Under the pieces are notes generated by a model. It did not search any database. It was not told where the DNA came from and saw nothing but the letters and a program-made list of their open reading frames with translations. From Amyloporia xantha (taxonomy: Eukaryota > Basidiomycota > Agaricomycetes > Polyporales > Adustoporiaceae), in the NCBI GenBank assembly GCA_036971615.1, contig JAYKKR010000002.1, positions 2,976,001 through 3,040,000 on the forward strand: a stretch of DNA of 64,000 bases. Reading direction: 5' to 3'. Each line of letters starts with the position of its first letter. The first letter of the stretch is position 1. The position numbers were made by a program, and so were the translations under genes. Below, piece after piece: positions 1 to 11,075 of the stretch.

Positions 1-728
1 GCAGCAGACACTAACTCGACTGCAGAATTCCCACTGCGTATCCAGAAGGCCCAGATGGTCCCGTGAAAATCAAGGTGATCAGTGGGAAGAGCCATGGTGT
101 CGAGTCTCCGGTCCGACCGCTTGGAGGCTGCTGGTACTTCCATGCTATCTTCTCCAAGAAGGACACGACGATATTCCAAGATATTCGTGAGTTTACTATC
201 GCAATTTGCCTGTGCTTCTACAATATTGACGGGCTACGATCATTGTAGCGGCTGGTTGGACGGCCTTCATCTACAGTGAGTTGGAACCCATTAGGGATGC
301 TAGCCCACAAAGACTGATGCTCCACCAGCGATGAAAGGATCCTTCAAGGTCGGCGGAGAATCAACTGTCCAAGATACCTTCCACACTCTTGTCCTGTCTG
401 GCGAGCAGAATGAGACCGGTGTCCAACTGACAGCCGCAGAAGATGGTGCAGAGGCCCTACTGGTATGCCTGATTCGCCGTATTAAATATTGTCCTACTCA
501 ACGAACTCATTCCCTCAGGTTGCTGGAGAGCCGCTTGACCAGACTGTTTTCCAGTACGGACCGTTCGTCATGACGAGTCGGGAGGAAATCCAGTCGACGC
601 TAATTGATTGTAAGTCTACATGTCTTTCCTTCGGTCCGCCACTTACAATCATTGCTATAACAGACCAACTGGGCAAGAACGGCTTCGAGAAGGCGCATAC
701 TTGGAAGAGTATCATCGGTGGCCGGTGA
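1..728 (+). CDS. Pirin family protein, 5' end outside window
   Basis: C-terminal part of a pirin, a cupin-fold iron-binding nuclear protein family; some members act as quercetin dioxygenases or transcription cofactors. The visible protein has the pirin signatures PVRPLGGCWYFHAIF, FQDIPAGWTAFIY, GEPLDQTVFQYGPFVM and LGKNGFEKAHTWKSIIGG. Introns are near 187-245, 268-330, 463-518 and 610-663; joining them restores one continuous frame (for example FQDI-P-AGW and LL-VAGEP). The N-terminal cupin with the iron ligands lies before base 1. Stop is 726-728, 137 bases from the stop of the convergent Sfi1-like gene. Family assignment is firm; substrate is unknown. Confidence 0.9.
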
Positions 729-865
729 AAGTACAGAAAGAATGACGTCGCCTGGCATATCACATGGGTGCCTACACTGTGCCTACATGTGCCATACTAT
801 ACCGTACCCAATAATTTAGTTTCAATAAATACTCCGGTTTCGTTGCTGTATCCGCAATGATTGTC

Positions 866-3800
866 TCATGGAGGCTCTCGCGATTTAGATCGCTCAGAGA
901 CAGGTCGCGATCTGAGTTGAATCCCTCGTAGCTCCTGCCACAAAGTGCTCCTCCCGATATCTCCAGAGGCCGTCGATCTGGCTCGAGGGGCATAGCCATC
1001 TGTTGTCTCCGCCCCGAAAGATGTATGCGAATGAGTAGGACTTGCGGCACGTGTAGTGCTACCTCGGGTTGACAATTTCGGGCGCGAAGCACTCGTCGGC
1101 GCTCTAGTTTCTGTTGATCTGTAGCGGGGCCGTTCCGGGGACATGGATCGTTGCTTGTTTGAAAGTAGACTAGCAATGCCAGGCCTCCCGGAGAAAGGCC
1201 TGACAAAAGCAGCCGGCGTGTTCGGCATCGATGCAGGATTCTCCACTGGAGGGCTGCTAGAGCGAATGCGGGAAGGATGACTGATTCGAGAGGTCTGTGG
1301 AGGCGCGGTAGGGCGAGGATGTTCCAATCGAGGGGCAGCGGTCGGGAGACGCAGATATCGCGCCCGGCTGCAGGGAGAGATGATTAGTCCTATCTATTTC
1401 TTCAAGATGATTGTACTCACGCTACAGCCTTCAGTTCAATCTTGGTATTGTACGCCTTCTGCCATCTGGAAAATGCCTTGGCTAAAACTAATGTCAGCAC
1501 TGACTGATCACACAAAATGACGCGTCACACACAGAGGGCTGATTTACGGTCCATCTCACGCGCAGCTCTGGCTTGCAGCGCCCTAGGCATGGCATTGCGC
1601 CAGATTTCCCAGGCCTTGGATTTGGCGTGATAGGCATGAAAACGAACAGCAGGCAGGGACTGTTTTCAAATTTTATCACTTGAGCGTCCATAGATCTCTT
1701 CTGAAACTCACCCTCGTCTTCGCGTGCCATATTCCGAATGCCCGGAACATGATATTCTTCTGCTTCTGAATTATGAAGTCATCGGCCTATTTTTTCTGCA
1801 GTCAGCCTTGCCAACATCGAAATAAGTTGCCAGCTGCTTACCAAAGGTTGCAGGCGGATATCGAGGAACCGTTCTCGCCACTTGTCCCATGCAACTGCCA
1901 CAACCGTTAATTTCATTTCTTCCTCTCGCTGTTGTAGATACAGGCGCCTGTGTCGTGCCTTTCTAGCCGCTGCTAACCAGCGATAAAACATTCTGCGCAT
2001 GTTCTCTGCAGAGGGGTCGGTCAAGTTTTATCGAATGATTTTTGGAAGAAAGTGTTTACCTTCCCGCTTCACGTCTTGGTAGCTTTCCATGAGGCTAAGC
2101 TCCTCGACATGTCTTATGCATAATGCCTTCCACTTCTTGAATGCGGTACTGTTGACAAGTCATTGGCCGTTAGTGTGCATCGAGACTGGCTGAGAAGCAA
2201 AAGGATTTACGCAAGTATTTTTCTTCTGCTTTTGTGATCCACTTCTAACTCCCGATCCTTGATATCGACCACACGATTCACCCAGCGGGTCAACGATTGG
2301 GTCATGACACGCTACATGGAATGTTAGCTTGGTTACCTGCCGGTCAACTGCTTCATTGCACTGACCATATCAATACGTTGCCTAATAATTTCCTCCGCCA
2401 CCTTGAGCTGGCGTTGACGTTGAGCATATTCAAGCCATTCTGGCAAAGTATGTCAATCTCCTCATGAGACTATCAAAACCAGGCAAATTTACCGAGGAAG
2501 TATTTCCGAGCGATCTGCATCTCGAAGTCCTTCAATTTCATTTCCAGCTTTTTCTGGGCGAGCTGTGTTGTCCATTTCTTCCAGTACCTCCTTTGCAGGA
2601 AGAATTTCTGGGCGAGTCGAGCCTGCTTCACCATCCGTAATTTGGCCCTGAGGTGTAGACGCCAGGTAAGAAGCATTTTGTAACGCAGCTGCGCAGAGTG
2701 GTAGTGCACTGCAAAAGACTGGGCATTCTGGTGCGTAGAGTACACTTCACGCCATTTATGCAGAGAAGAAGATATCAGCGCCGAAGAGGATCGTGTGGAG
2801 AACGCAAGTGCAGCATCTAATCCATTCATCAATGACGTCAGAAATTATTATCAGTGAAGATGGCTACAACTGACCTTCAAGGCCTTGCTGATGTCGCATA
2901 CGTCCCATCCACACAGCCCATGCCTGCTTGAGCAATCTTGTAGTCCTGACACGATCGAGGAGTCTTCCTCGCTCGTGCGCCTTCCACACTCTCAGGACTG
3001 CTCGCACAAGAACATCGTCTTGACGAGCCAAATGTTTGACGGCACGACTCTCCATCGTCTGAATCAAACATGGGTTATTTAGCCAGGATCATCTTTATTT
3101 CTGGACTCACTCGTATCCGATCTCGTGCTGCCTTCCACGCGCCAAGGGAACGTTTCACGACAACGACATCATAAAATTCATCCGCTACACGACTATCATG
3201 TCTAGAAAAACACAATGTCAGCATGGCACACATCTGCAGGAACAGTGAACTTACAGGCGTTTCTTCCATAGATCCATAGCTTGCCCCACAATTCTCAGGC
3301 CCACTCGCTCGGCCATTGTTCTTTCCGCCCTGCGTATCTCCGTGGCCCGTCTCCATATATCCCAGCAGCTCTCCATATACCTCTCCTCTCTTACATACAC
3401 GAGGTGCTCTGCGGCAGCGTCCAACTGGTCCAGCTGTGTTAACTGCCATTTCCAACGTTTGAAAAAACGGAGCACAAGCCGCTCTGAATAATGCTGCTCA
3501 GAGAGATGAGAGCGATATGATTGCCTCCACTTCGCCCAAGCATCCTTCATCAATTTTCCCTCCCTACGCTCACGTACTGCCTGCATTTTTGCTCGCATCG
3601 AGTTGCGCCAGTTGGCCTGTTTCTGTTCTTTCAGCTTGACTTTCCATACTTGCATTGCAACCTTCAGACGATGCCTATCGGAAAGCGCTGAGATGCGCAC
3701 ATGAAGCTCGCGATATGAAGCTGTGCGCTGACGCCAGCGGTGAAGAGCTAAACGAAGAATTAGCAAGTCCCGAGCCTGCGCGATTTGCTCGTGTGTGGTC

Positions 3801-4951
3801 TATATAGGTTGATAGAGTAGGTACATGCATTCGCCAAAGTAGAGTAGATGAATTGAACGCACAACGATCCACTGGTATCCTTGTTTCCAGACTTCGAAAC
3901 AGCGTTCGAGTAGCCTGTCTTCCCGGAAGCGATCTGCCTCTTTGATATCCTGTGCATCTTTTATCTTGGCCCATGCGTCGTCCTCATTGATAGCACTTTT
4001 TCTACGATCTCTTCCTTGCTGTATTTCGGGACATTTAGCAGGCGGCTGGGAGGGTGGGGGCGAGGTGGATGCTGCCCGATTGAATGCTGCCTTGGATTGC
4101 GGGCGGGGTGTAGCAGCGTGTATGTTCTTGTACAGTGGAGTATCACGGACGGCCGCACCATATGATGGCGGAATCGTCGATGGAGAATCTGTGTTTTCTC
4201 CTGTTATCTCTGTAGTTGCAAGGCTCCAAGGACTTGGAGATCGATCAGGGAAAACGCGCCGCGTAGGAAAGGAGCGCCGCGTGGTTGTTGGAAAGACGGT
4301 TGATGATGGAGGTCCTGTGAGTAGACCCAGAGAATTTGAGTTTGTATTGATGGATGGTGACATGGGACGACCTGCAAGGCGTGGCGTGTCGTAGCATGGC
4401 GGAACGTCCGCCTCGCTTTCGATGACTCGCTCCGTCCGCATGGACGGGCTGTCTTCAGGATGAGAGTGAAGTGTAAATGTATCTTCTGGTTGACTCTTAG
4501 GGATGCCTGTGGTGAGCCGCGTTTTAACCCTGACAGCTGTAGGAGCATTACGGGCGACTCGCGTTGTTCGTCCACTACTCCCGCTAGCTCCAGCCACATA
4601 GCCCTGCTGTTCCTTTATCGCAGTCCATTTCTCCCCCCAGTTCTTGCCCCTAAGAGTCCCGAGCTTGAGGAGTTTACCGTAGTAAATTACCTCATTCTGA
4701 GGATCTAATCCTCGCTCCTGAAGAATATCGTTGTAGGCCTTGAACACAGTCAAGAAAGTGGTTGCTGTTGCAGGGGCGCGTTCAACAACTGCATCGATAA
4801 AATCAACCTCTTCCGGTGAGAGCCCCACGAGTTCTGGGATGGAGATGGTGGAAGAACGCGACTCGTTGAGTAGTTCTTGGGCAAGGGCGGCAGCGGGGGC
4901 AGCGGCAGGTTTCAGAGGAGGAGAGGCGCGAATAGGTCTAAAACGCGACAT
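866..4951 (-). CDS. Sfi1-like centrin-binding spindle pole protein
   Basis: Long multi-exon gene whose central part is a run of Trp-centred helical repeats (LERCFEVWKQGYQW, LALHRWRQR, AMQVWKVKLKEQ, MLLTWRLHLRAK, YWKKWTTQLAQKK, MFYRWLAAARKA, AVAWDKWRERF, KAWEIWRNAMP). This pattern is typical of Sfi1, which binds centrin/Cdc31 along a rod in the spindle pole body half-bridge. The N-terminal exon (about 3858-4951) is Ser/Pro-rich and includes a helical domain of the kind preceding fungal Sfi1 repeats; the last exon (866 to about 1345) is Ser/Pro/Arg-rich with RPFSGRPGIASLLSNKQR. Start was taken at 4951 (MSRFRPIRASPP); an in-frame ATG at 5011 is possible. At the 3' end two frames are open; the one stopping at 866 was chosen for its Sfi1-tail composition. 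Not every intron boundary was resolved. Confidence 0.82.
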
Positions 4952-5212
4952 CGTTTCTACGTGGACGTGACGCGAAAACGCGAGATAGTCCCCATAGACG
5001 GTTGTGGTCACTAGTAGCTAGGAGTTTCAACGTGGACGCGTTCGTGGCGCGTAAGCACGTGCAGCGCGCCAGACGCCCAAAGTGGTAGACACGAATCTTG
5101 CACGAATCCGATGCAATTTCCGATCCTACGACGTGTCGTATGTAATGCAGGTATACATGAAGAATGTCACATAACAGAAATACAACGATGAGATTTCCAA
5201 ATTCCAAATTCC

Positions 5213-6646
5213 TCAGAAATACACTCTTAGAGCTGCAGCCATTTGCGACTCTACCGGGCAATACGGGCACTTCACGCGTCTGCAAATAATAGTATAAGCA
5301 CTATCCAGCAGCAAAAGAATGGACGACACAAACCCTCCTCCCTTGCTCAGTTTCTGTAAGCTGTCCTTGGTGATCACATGGCCGCAAGTCATCATCATGG
5401 GTGGGTTCTGGTCGGTCGATTGCTCCTTGGACACCGGACACGCGAATATCGAATGGTACCGGTTTTCAGGCGGAAGAGGTATTTCAATCTGGCATGCAGG
5501 TGTCAATAAAGTTACAAAAACAATCTGAACAGGAGAAGGGCACTCAACCGGCAGTTCATCCGTGCGACTCCACTCGCTCTTGCGTTCTCGCATGACTTTG
5601 CGCCCCTTCTCTATGCGTGCCAAAGCGCCACCGCCGCCAATGTCACCGACGACTCTCAGAGGAACTTGCCTACTCATCCCCAAACTGGCGCAATATTCTT
5701 TGGCAAATATCGGCTCTAGGTCAAAGTGCAATGTTGGCGACGCGAGATCTGCATAAGGCGAGGACTGCAAACGGGCAAGGGGAAGATATAAAAGGCATGC
5801 CATTAGCCTCAGAAATTCGTCGCGGTGCTGAGACCAAAACGGAGGAAAGACGCTCCGAGCATATGAGAGCGCTGTTGATACGTCAGGAGGGTGCGTGGCC
5901 AGCAACAGGCGGATGTATTGGGAACGATGAAGTAGGAACTCCAGTGGTGAAGATCGGGAATGAAGAAATTCCCGATTTCTTTCTGTCCACCTAACAGCTC
6001 TGTGTCAACGCGCGCAAAGATCAAATGCAGTTGCCACAAACTGCAGTGCTGGCTGAATATTCTGTTGTCTCAGCGCACTTATAATCTGGTGGAGATCAAC
6101 GAATTGTGCTTGCGTGCTTTCGTCAATGTCTATCCCGGACTCCTGCGAATAAATTTGGAATGAATTGCTAGAAGTCACAACAGGACGATTTCGCACTTCG
6201 ATAAAGGTCTCAGCGGTATGGAACTGGCCGGTCCTTAGGAAATGAAGCGCAATCGTTCGTTCTAGAGCAGAATTTGCTTCTGCTGACGCAAACAAGGGTG
6301 AATAGGACGGTAAAGGCGTCGAAAATTTCTGTGTTCAAACCGGTCAACGCTATCTCAACCAGTACTGATGGATACATACCTTGTCCAACGCCTTGCCGAA
6401 TTTTGCTAAGGTATTGTACACCTCTTTCTGCCTCTCATCTACATCCTTCTTTCTGGTTTCGACCGTCTTTGCCAGGATGTTAAGAGTCTCATCTGTTGCT
6501 GAGCCAGCTTGGAGACGATCCTTCACTTCACGAAGTGAATACAGGAGCGAGTCAAGTGAATCGTTGATACTAGACGACTTTCCCTTGGATGAGGCATTCG
6601 AAGTCACTTTCTCCAACTTAGTTAGCTCTTTGAGAGGCCCATCCAT
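5213..6646 (-). CDS. RMD5: GID/CTLH complex E3 ubiquitin ligase subunit Gid2/Rmd5 (RMND5)
   Basis: Catalytic RING-like subunit of the GID/CTLH ligase, which in yeast ubiquitinates gluconeogenic enzymes in the cytosol. Exons joined: N-terminal helical segment from MDGPLKELTKLEKV; LisH (ALERTIALHFLRTGQFHTAE) and CTLH; CRA-type segment (WTERNREFLHSRSSPLEF, then RSQYIRLLLATHPPDVSTALSYAR); and a C-terminal degenerate RING (PLPPENRYHSIFACPVSKEQ, MMMTCGHVITKDSL, RVKCPYCP). The reduced Cys/His ligand set (C, CGH, CxxC) is the known RING-Gid type. An intron with donor at GG|GTTTGTG inside the RING keeps the frame, giving SKGGGRVKCPYCP. It lies head-to-head with NSA1, 156 bases apart. Length and domain order match the family. 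Confidence 0.93.
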
Positions 6647-6802
6647 GATGCACAAAGGTTGTGGGATACGGTTCTTTCGCAGGTCTCCCAAGTTCGGACA
6701 CATGCTGCACCCACCCCTCGTGACCGACGTGACTCTAATGCGGTCAGAGGCGATCGGCCAATCACAAGTACTGTAGTTTTAAACTTCTTCCTCGTATACA
6801 TC
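6647..6802. promoter_or_regulatory. Bidirectional promoter RMD5/NSA1
   Basis: Only 156 bases separate the start codons of the divergent RMD5 and NSA1 genes, so both promoters must lie here or overlap the transcribed leaders. A CCAAT pentamer (GGCCAATCA context) is at 6758-6762, about 40 bases before the NSA1 ATG. No TATA box stands out. Shared use is inferred from geometry. Confidence 0.45.
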
Positions 6803-8331
6803 ATGCCCCGATTTTTCACTGCAGACGAGCTGGGCACAGTGAAGTCCATCAGATACTCTCCCGCAGACACCCCAAAGGAGTGGAAGGCGGATATCGCTGT
6901 CCTCGCCGAGGGAGGGACGGAAGGCAAAGCCAGTGTTGTGCAAAAACTCGCCGCAGCTCATGTCAGCTCGGACTACCTGGTGAGGCCGCTTGTCTCTTTC
7001 AATCAAAATTTTGCTTTTGGCCTTGCTCATGAGACCCTCTGTTGAAGCAAAGTTGGCTGCCGCTCGCGCCGACGGCACTGCATCGGTGTACAATATAGAT
7101 GAAGATGCAGGTCCAAGTGTTTTGTGCGAGTGGAAGGAAACCAGATTGAAAGGCGGTCAGCGCCACGTAGGCTTGTCTGTATCCGAGAGGTGAGTACTAG
7201 TGCATCTCGTTTGACACGATGCCTTAGCTTTAATTTGCGGAATGCAGGCGAATCTACTCATGTACCTCAAATGGCGCACTCCGCCTGACGCAGCTAGGAG
7301 AGGAGAAAACTTTGTCGGGTACCCAGACTGCTGCCCTACCGATGAGACTCTGCGATTGGCGCTTATCTGCCGGTGGAGATACTTTTGCGTACGGCGGTGA
7401 TGAGGTCGAGTTGTCAGTTTGGAGTTCAGAAACCGCATTTTCCCCACAGCCGGAAGCAGGCTCCAATGCAGATTCGAAGAAGAGAAAACGAGATCAGTTA
7501 TTACCGGGGGAAATCTGGCGAGCCAAGAATGTACGTCTATGCGTGATGCGACTCGAAAGGCAACCTTACGTTCTTAAGCATTAGGTCCCCAACGACGGCT
7601 TGAGCCTGCGCCAGCCCATCCACATCACCTCTCTTACCTATCTTCAGTCATCAGGTTCTGCCTCCCACCACCACCTTCTTACTGGCACTCAAGAAGGAAA
7701 CGTACGAAGATACGATACGCGTGCCGCCCGGCGTCCAGTGGCAGACTGGAAAGGTATGGGGAAAATTGGTGGCGTCAGCATCGTGGAGAAAGGACTTGCC
7801 GAACAGTACGCATTTCAAGCAACACACTGCTTTACGAATCTGACCGAGTCGTAGTGAGGCTTTCGTCGCAGATAATGGATCCAACCTATTTGCCCTAGAT
7901 TTGCGCAATGGCAGAGTCATATACGGGTATAAAGGTATGTAAGGAAGCTGTCCGTCCAGCCTTGGTCTTGCTCATGCCATATTTTCGAAGGGCTTGCCGG
8001 CGCCATAAGCTCGATAGCCCCTTCTCCCGCTCTCCTCGCCTCAGTGTCTCAAGATCGCTTCTTACGTCTCCACAGCACCTTTCGTCCGCCAGCAGAGGCT
8101 GGTCACCAGCAGGAACAAAAAGGCCATGTCTTGGACAAAGTCTATATGAAGTCGATCCCCACCATCGTTGTGTGGGACCAAGATGCGGATGCAACACATG
8201 TCGCCAGTGCGGTCGATGACAGTGACAATGAAGAAGGTGCAGGAGACGACGTGTGGGACGCTATGGAAGATGTGGAGGACGGTGATAAGGAGTCCAGGCG
8301 AAGAGGCAAGAAGAGTCGAGCAGCGTCATGA
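6803..8331 (+). CDS. NSA1: Ribosome biogenesis protein Nsa1/WDR74
   Basis: Nucleolar WD40 protein of the early pre-60S particle; it associates with the AAA ATPase Rix7/NVL pathway. Starts MPRFFTADELGTVKSIRYSP. Later exons carry WD-type blades and the diagnostic segments RRPVADWKGMGKIGGVSIVE, NGSNLFALDLRNGRVIYGYK and ISSIAPSPALLASVSQDRFL, followed by DKVYMKSIPTIVVWD and an acidic then Lys/Arg-rich tail (DDVWDAMEDVEDGDKESRRR). Introns are near 6978-7026, 7191-7247, 7530-7587, 7805-7855 and 7934-8019. Joining them reproduces the family's order without a break. The second ribosome-assembly gene of the window, NOP16, is 13 kb away and not linked. Confidence 0.92.
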
Positions 8332-8413
8332 CCACTCGTCAAAACCTCGGAGCCCGGTATGCTCTAGATGTTCGCCATTGGGCCCGTGAGGATCCGGCGT
8401 AGACAATTTCGAA

Positions 8414-8902
8414 TCAGGAATTCCGGTAGTATTGCCACCCGACCCAGTTGGCTATCACAAAATATGCCGTAGTGGGTACGAGCAAGACAAGAAAGTATTT
8501 GTAATGCGTATCTGTCGCAAATACATCCAAGACCTAACGATACGGGCAAATGAAATGCGTTGATAAATTTGATGGATCGTAAGAAAGGATGCGAGTGAAA
8601 TACCCACCCAAATGCCGGTAAGTGCATGCAATCCGCTGAAGAACGTCGCATAACTCCCGATGACGAGGAATACGGCCGCGGAAACTAAGATGCAGTACCC
8701 AGTCCGCAAGCTAGGAAGATCGGACTCAGCACCGCCAGCGCTGAAATGAATTGCGGGTTGGGCGAGGATCAGAATATAGCTATGATGTGGCAGCATCGGA
8801 TCCTACCTCTCTGGAACTTTGAGGATAAGACAGAGAGGTATGATTATAATGTCAGCTGAACATCGGGGCAAACAGAGCAGCGTACACACCTGACTTATTC
8901 AT
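8414..8902 (-). CDS. Small two-TM protein, PIG-Y/Eri1-like (GPI-GlcNAc transferase subunit)
   Basis: Reconstructed from four exons too short to stand out as one reading frame. Exon 1 is 8890-8902 (MNKS), followed by introns before ADIIIIPLCLILKVPE and before AGGAESDLPSLRTGYC, then a phase-0 intron at 8534-8607. The product is about 104 residues with two hydrophobic helices: residues about 35-57 (CILVSAAVFLVIGSYATFF) and 77-97 (KYFLVLLVPTTAYFVIANW), ending WVGWQYYRNS. Two helices and a short aromatic/basic tail fit PIG-Y/Eri1, the small subunit of the enzyme that starts GPI-anchor synthesis in the ER. The first intron would be only 34 bases, the weakest part of the model. The call is based on remembered family architecture. 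Confidence 0.6.
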
Positions 8903-9602
8903 TGTAGCTACAGGCCCCAGTCGATGATGTATCAATCATAGTACACGACCGTACGGAGAGGACAGAAGTCGTTGACCATTCCAGAGCAATCTGATGAACC
9001 GCAGCCCAAAGGTACAGGTTAGTAATTCCAACCCAAGAAGGAATCCTTCAAGGCAATAAGATCAATGCTAACGTTACAGTTTCATGAACATTTGGAGTCC
9101 AAGAGCGCGAAAAGCTCCTTTCGGCAGCCACACGACCATTCTTTCCAGCAGCGATCGTGGTCACGTATCTCACGCAGATTCAGAACAAAGCCCAAATTCA
9201 AGAATAAATTTCATTACACCAGAATCTACGACTATGCCACACATGAAGTCAGGAACATCACAATCAACAAGGATGATCAACAAAGTTGGTCTACAATAAA
9301 TCAGTTCAAAACCATGTCAAGAACAACGGCAATCCAACAAAACACGACGCATGGGAATGACGGCAGACTACCCGCAAACAAGATAAGGTATATGCTGGAC
9401 GAGCGCCGCGTCGGAAATAGTGAGAATATACAATAAGGATGACAATATATGGAGACAAATACACAGAGACGACGATAGATTGAGCATAGCCTGTGGGCAG
9501 GGTGTCTTTGCTTTGGTTATAGGATAATATGAGGGTGAAATGTGAAGAATGGAATGGAACATGCCATCGTCCAGGTGTCCCACAGAACGTGTCCAAGATG
9601 AT
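8903..9602. other. Intergenic, 700 bases, no gene seen
   Basis: Upstream of the PIG-Y-like gene and downstream of the minus-strand gene ending at 9603. Moderately A-rich on the plus strand around 9050-9450. A 123-codon plus-strand frame at 9065-9436 has low-complexity, non-conserved content (many Asn, Gln, Arg, Ser) and is not accepted as a gene. Confidence 0.5.
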
Positions 9603-10515
9603 CTATGTGGATATGTCAAGCTCCGTCTCGTCCGGAGTCGGGAGAGGAAGCGGGACTGCCGCAGGCGACAAAGCGACCGCTGCCACCGAGGGCTGGACGG
9701 GCGAGGTGGAGAGAGGACGGAGAAGACCGGTGAAGGCATTATCGTACGAAGGGTGGCGCTGGAACGGGTTACGCGTGTATTCGCGAGAGACAGGGGAAGC
9801 TGTGCATAAGCATCAAGTTCAGATTACAATTTTAGTCGTCAGTCAAAGATCCTATCATCACGAATAAAGACCATCAAGTGAGCACGAACCGAGAGGACCC
9901 CCAATTAGCTTGAACGGGTACGCGGGGGTAGTCGTCTCCTTGCGTATCTCGTCAGCGGGATCAGCAAACGAAAGCCCGAGCCCTTCAGACATGTGCGATG
10001 GGCTTAAGCTTCCAGATGTAGGACGGCGGTAGAAGAATGTGTGAGGTCCATTCGTATTACTCGCGCGGAGAATCGGGGACGTTGGAGGGAAGCGAAGAGT
10101 GGACGACTGCAAGATCGAGAGGAACTCTTCAAGCGCTTCGGAGGAAAGATTGGACCTGAACATCAAGTAAGCGTTCAGTAGGTTGTCCTGCGCAGGAAAA
10201 CGGGTGGGGAATAGGCAGATCGGCCACGATCGCGTCGTGCAATACGGTGTTGACTGAACGGGTCACTTACCGAGGAGATGCGCGAGGAGATACGGAATCT
10301 TTCTCGCTCGGCTCAGTCAACTTGTGATCTTCCTGGGGGATGTCTTCGCCCAATTTGAGGCGATCGACGCCGTCCGCGACAAAGCGCATGCCGGCCACGC
10401 GAGTTTGGGGACGATGAATAGCGTTTTGGAAGTGGGAATAATGAGTGGAAGTGCTGGGGGCTGCGAGACGCACTGGGCGGGGAGCCACGAGGACAAAGTT
10501 GTCGTTACAGTTCAT
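9603..10515 (-). CDS. Conserved-looking fungal protein, function unknown
   Basis: Not recognised. Start at 10515 (MNCNDNFVLVAPRPVRLAAP). Exon 1 runs to about 10270 with a donor after SPRASPR; exon 2 is about 9870-10190 (NLSSEALEEFLSIL, PPTSPILRASNTNGPHTFFY, GLGLSFADPADEIRK); a Pro/Ser/Thr-rich last exon begins near 9780 (EYTRNPFQRHPSYDNAFTGL) and ends ELDIST at 9603. The intron between the last two exons is uncertain: a weak GTCTTT donor fits the phase. The protein is about 240 residues, with no signal peptide, membrane helix or obvious catalytic motif. The leucine-rich patch in exon 2 may be helical. It is head-to-head with the MFS gene. Confidence 0.6.
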
Positions 10516-11075
10516 GGTTAAGAGAGATGTAATACAAGATGGTATATATGTGAGCGATGGGAGAGAGCTTGCGAGCGGTGAAACCGAAACGAATCGGGGC
10601 GAATCGTCGCGAACGCGCGGTGGCTGATGCTATTTGTCTGTGCTTGTCGCCCGTGGGGAGGTCACGCACAGATCACGGGACCGAGTCACCCGATATTCCA
10701 GGCCTCCAATGCCGACGCGCCGTTAGCCGCCCATGACTTCCGTTCCTCATCTCGGGCGCAAATGTCTCCCCTCCTTTACCCCCTCGAGCTCACCGCATGC
10801 AACGACGAGCACGCGCAGGTGGTACAGAGATCGTCGCTCTATCCGGGTATGCTCACTTCGTTGCAGGGGGGAGGGGGGACAGCGTACGGCTACAGGGAGC
10901 GAAAGGAATGTATACACGTAAAAGATTACGCCTTGCAGTGGAATCAGATTCTCCATCTCCTATCTCGCACGTCACACAGGCTGGCTGTAGCGGCTGCATC
11001 TCTTATAAGTCCCCGCGGGCCTCCGTGAGAGGCCAGCTCCCCCTTGTGCACCGTCCTTCAGCCCGTTTTCAGGCC
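10516..11075. promoter_or_regulatory. Divergent intergenic region, unknown gene / MFS transporter
   Basis: Intergenic stretch of 560 bases between two genes read away from each other, so it must hold both promoters. A TATAAG string lies at about 11003-11008, roughly 70 bases before the MFS start. No other site is called. Confidence 0.35.

Noticed and set aside
772..1206. 144-codon minus frame at the end of the Sfi1-like gene
   Set aside because: It overlaps the chosen frame ending at 866, and its composition (many Cys, Tyr, Leu mixed) does not match the Ser/Pro/Arg tail of Sfi1 proteins.
9065..9436. 123-codon plus frame in the 8.9-9.6 kb gap
   Set aside because: Low-complexity, no motif, no intron and no conserved segment; best explained by A-rich intergenic DNA.
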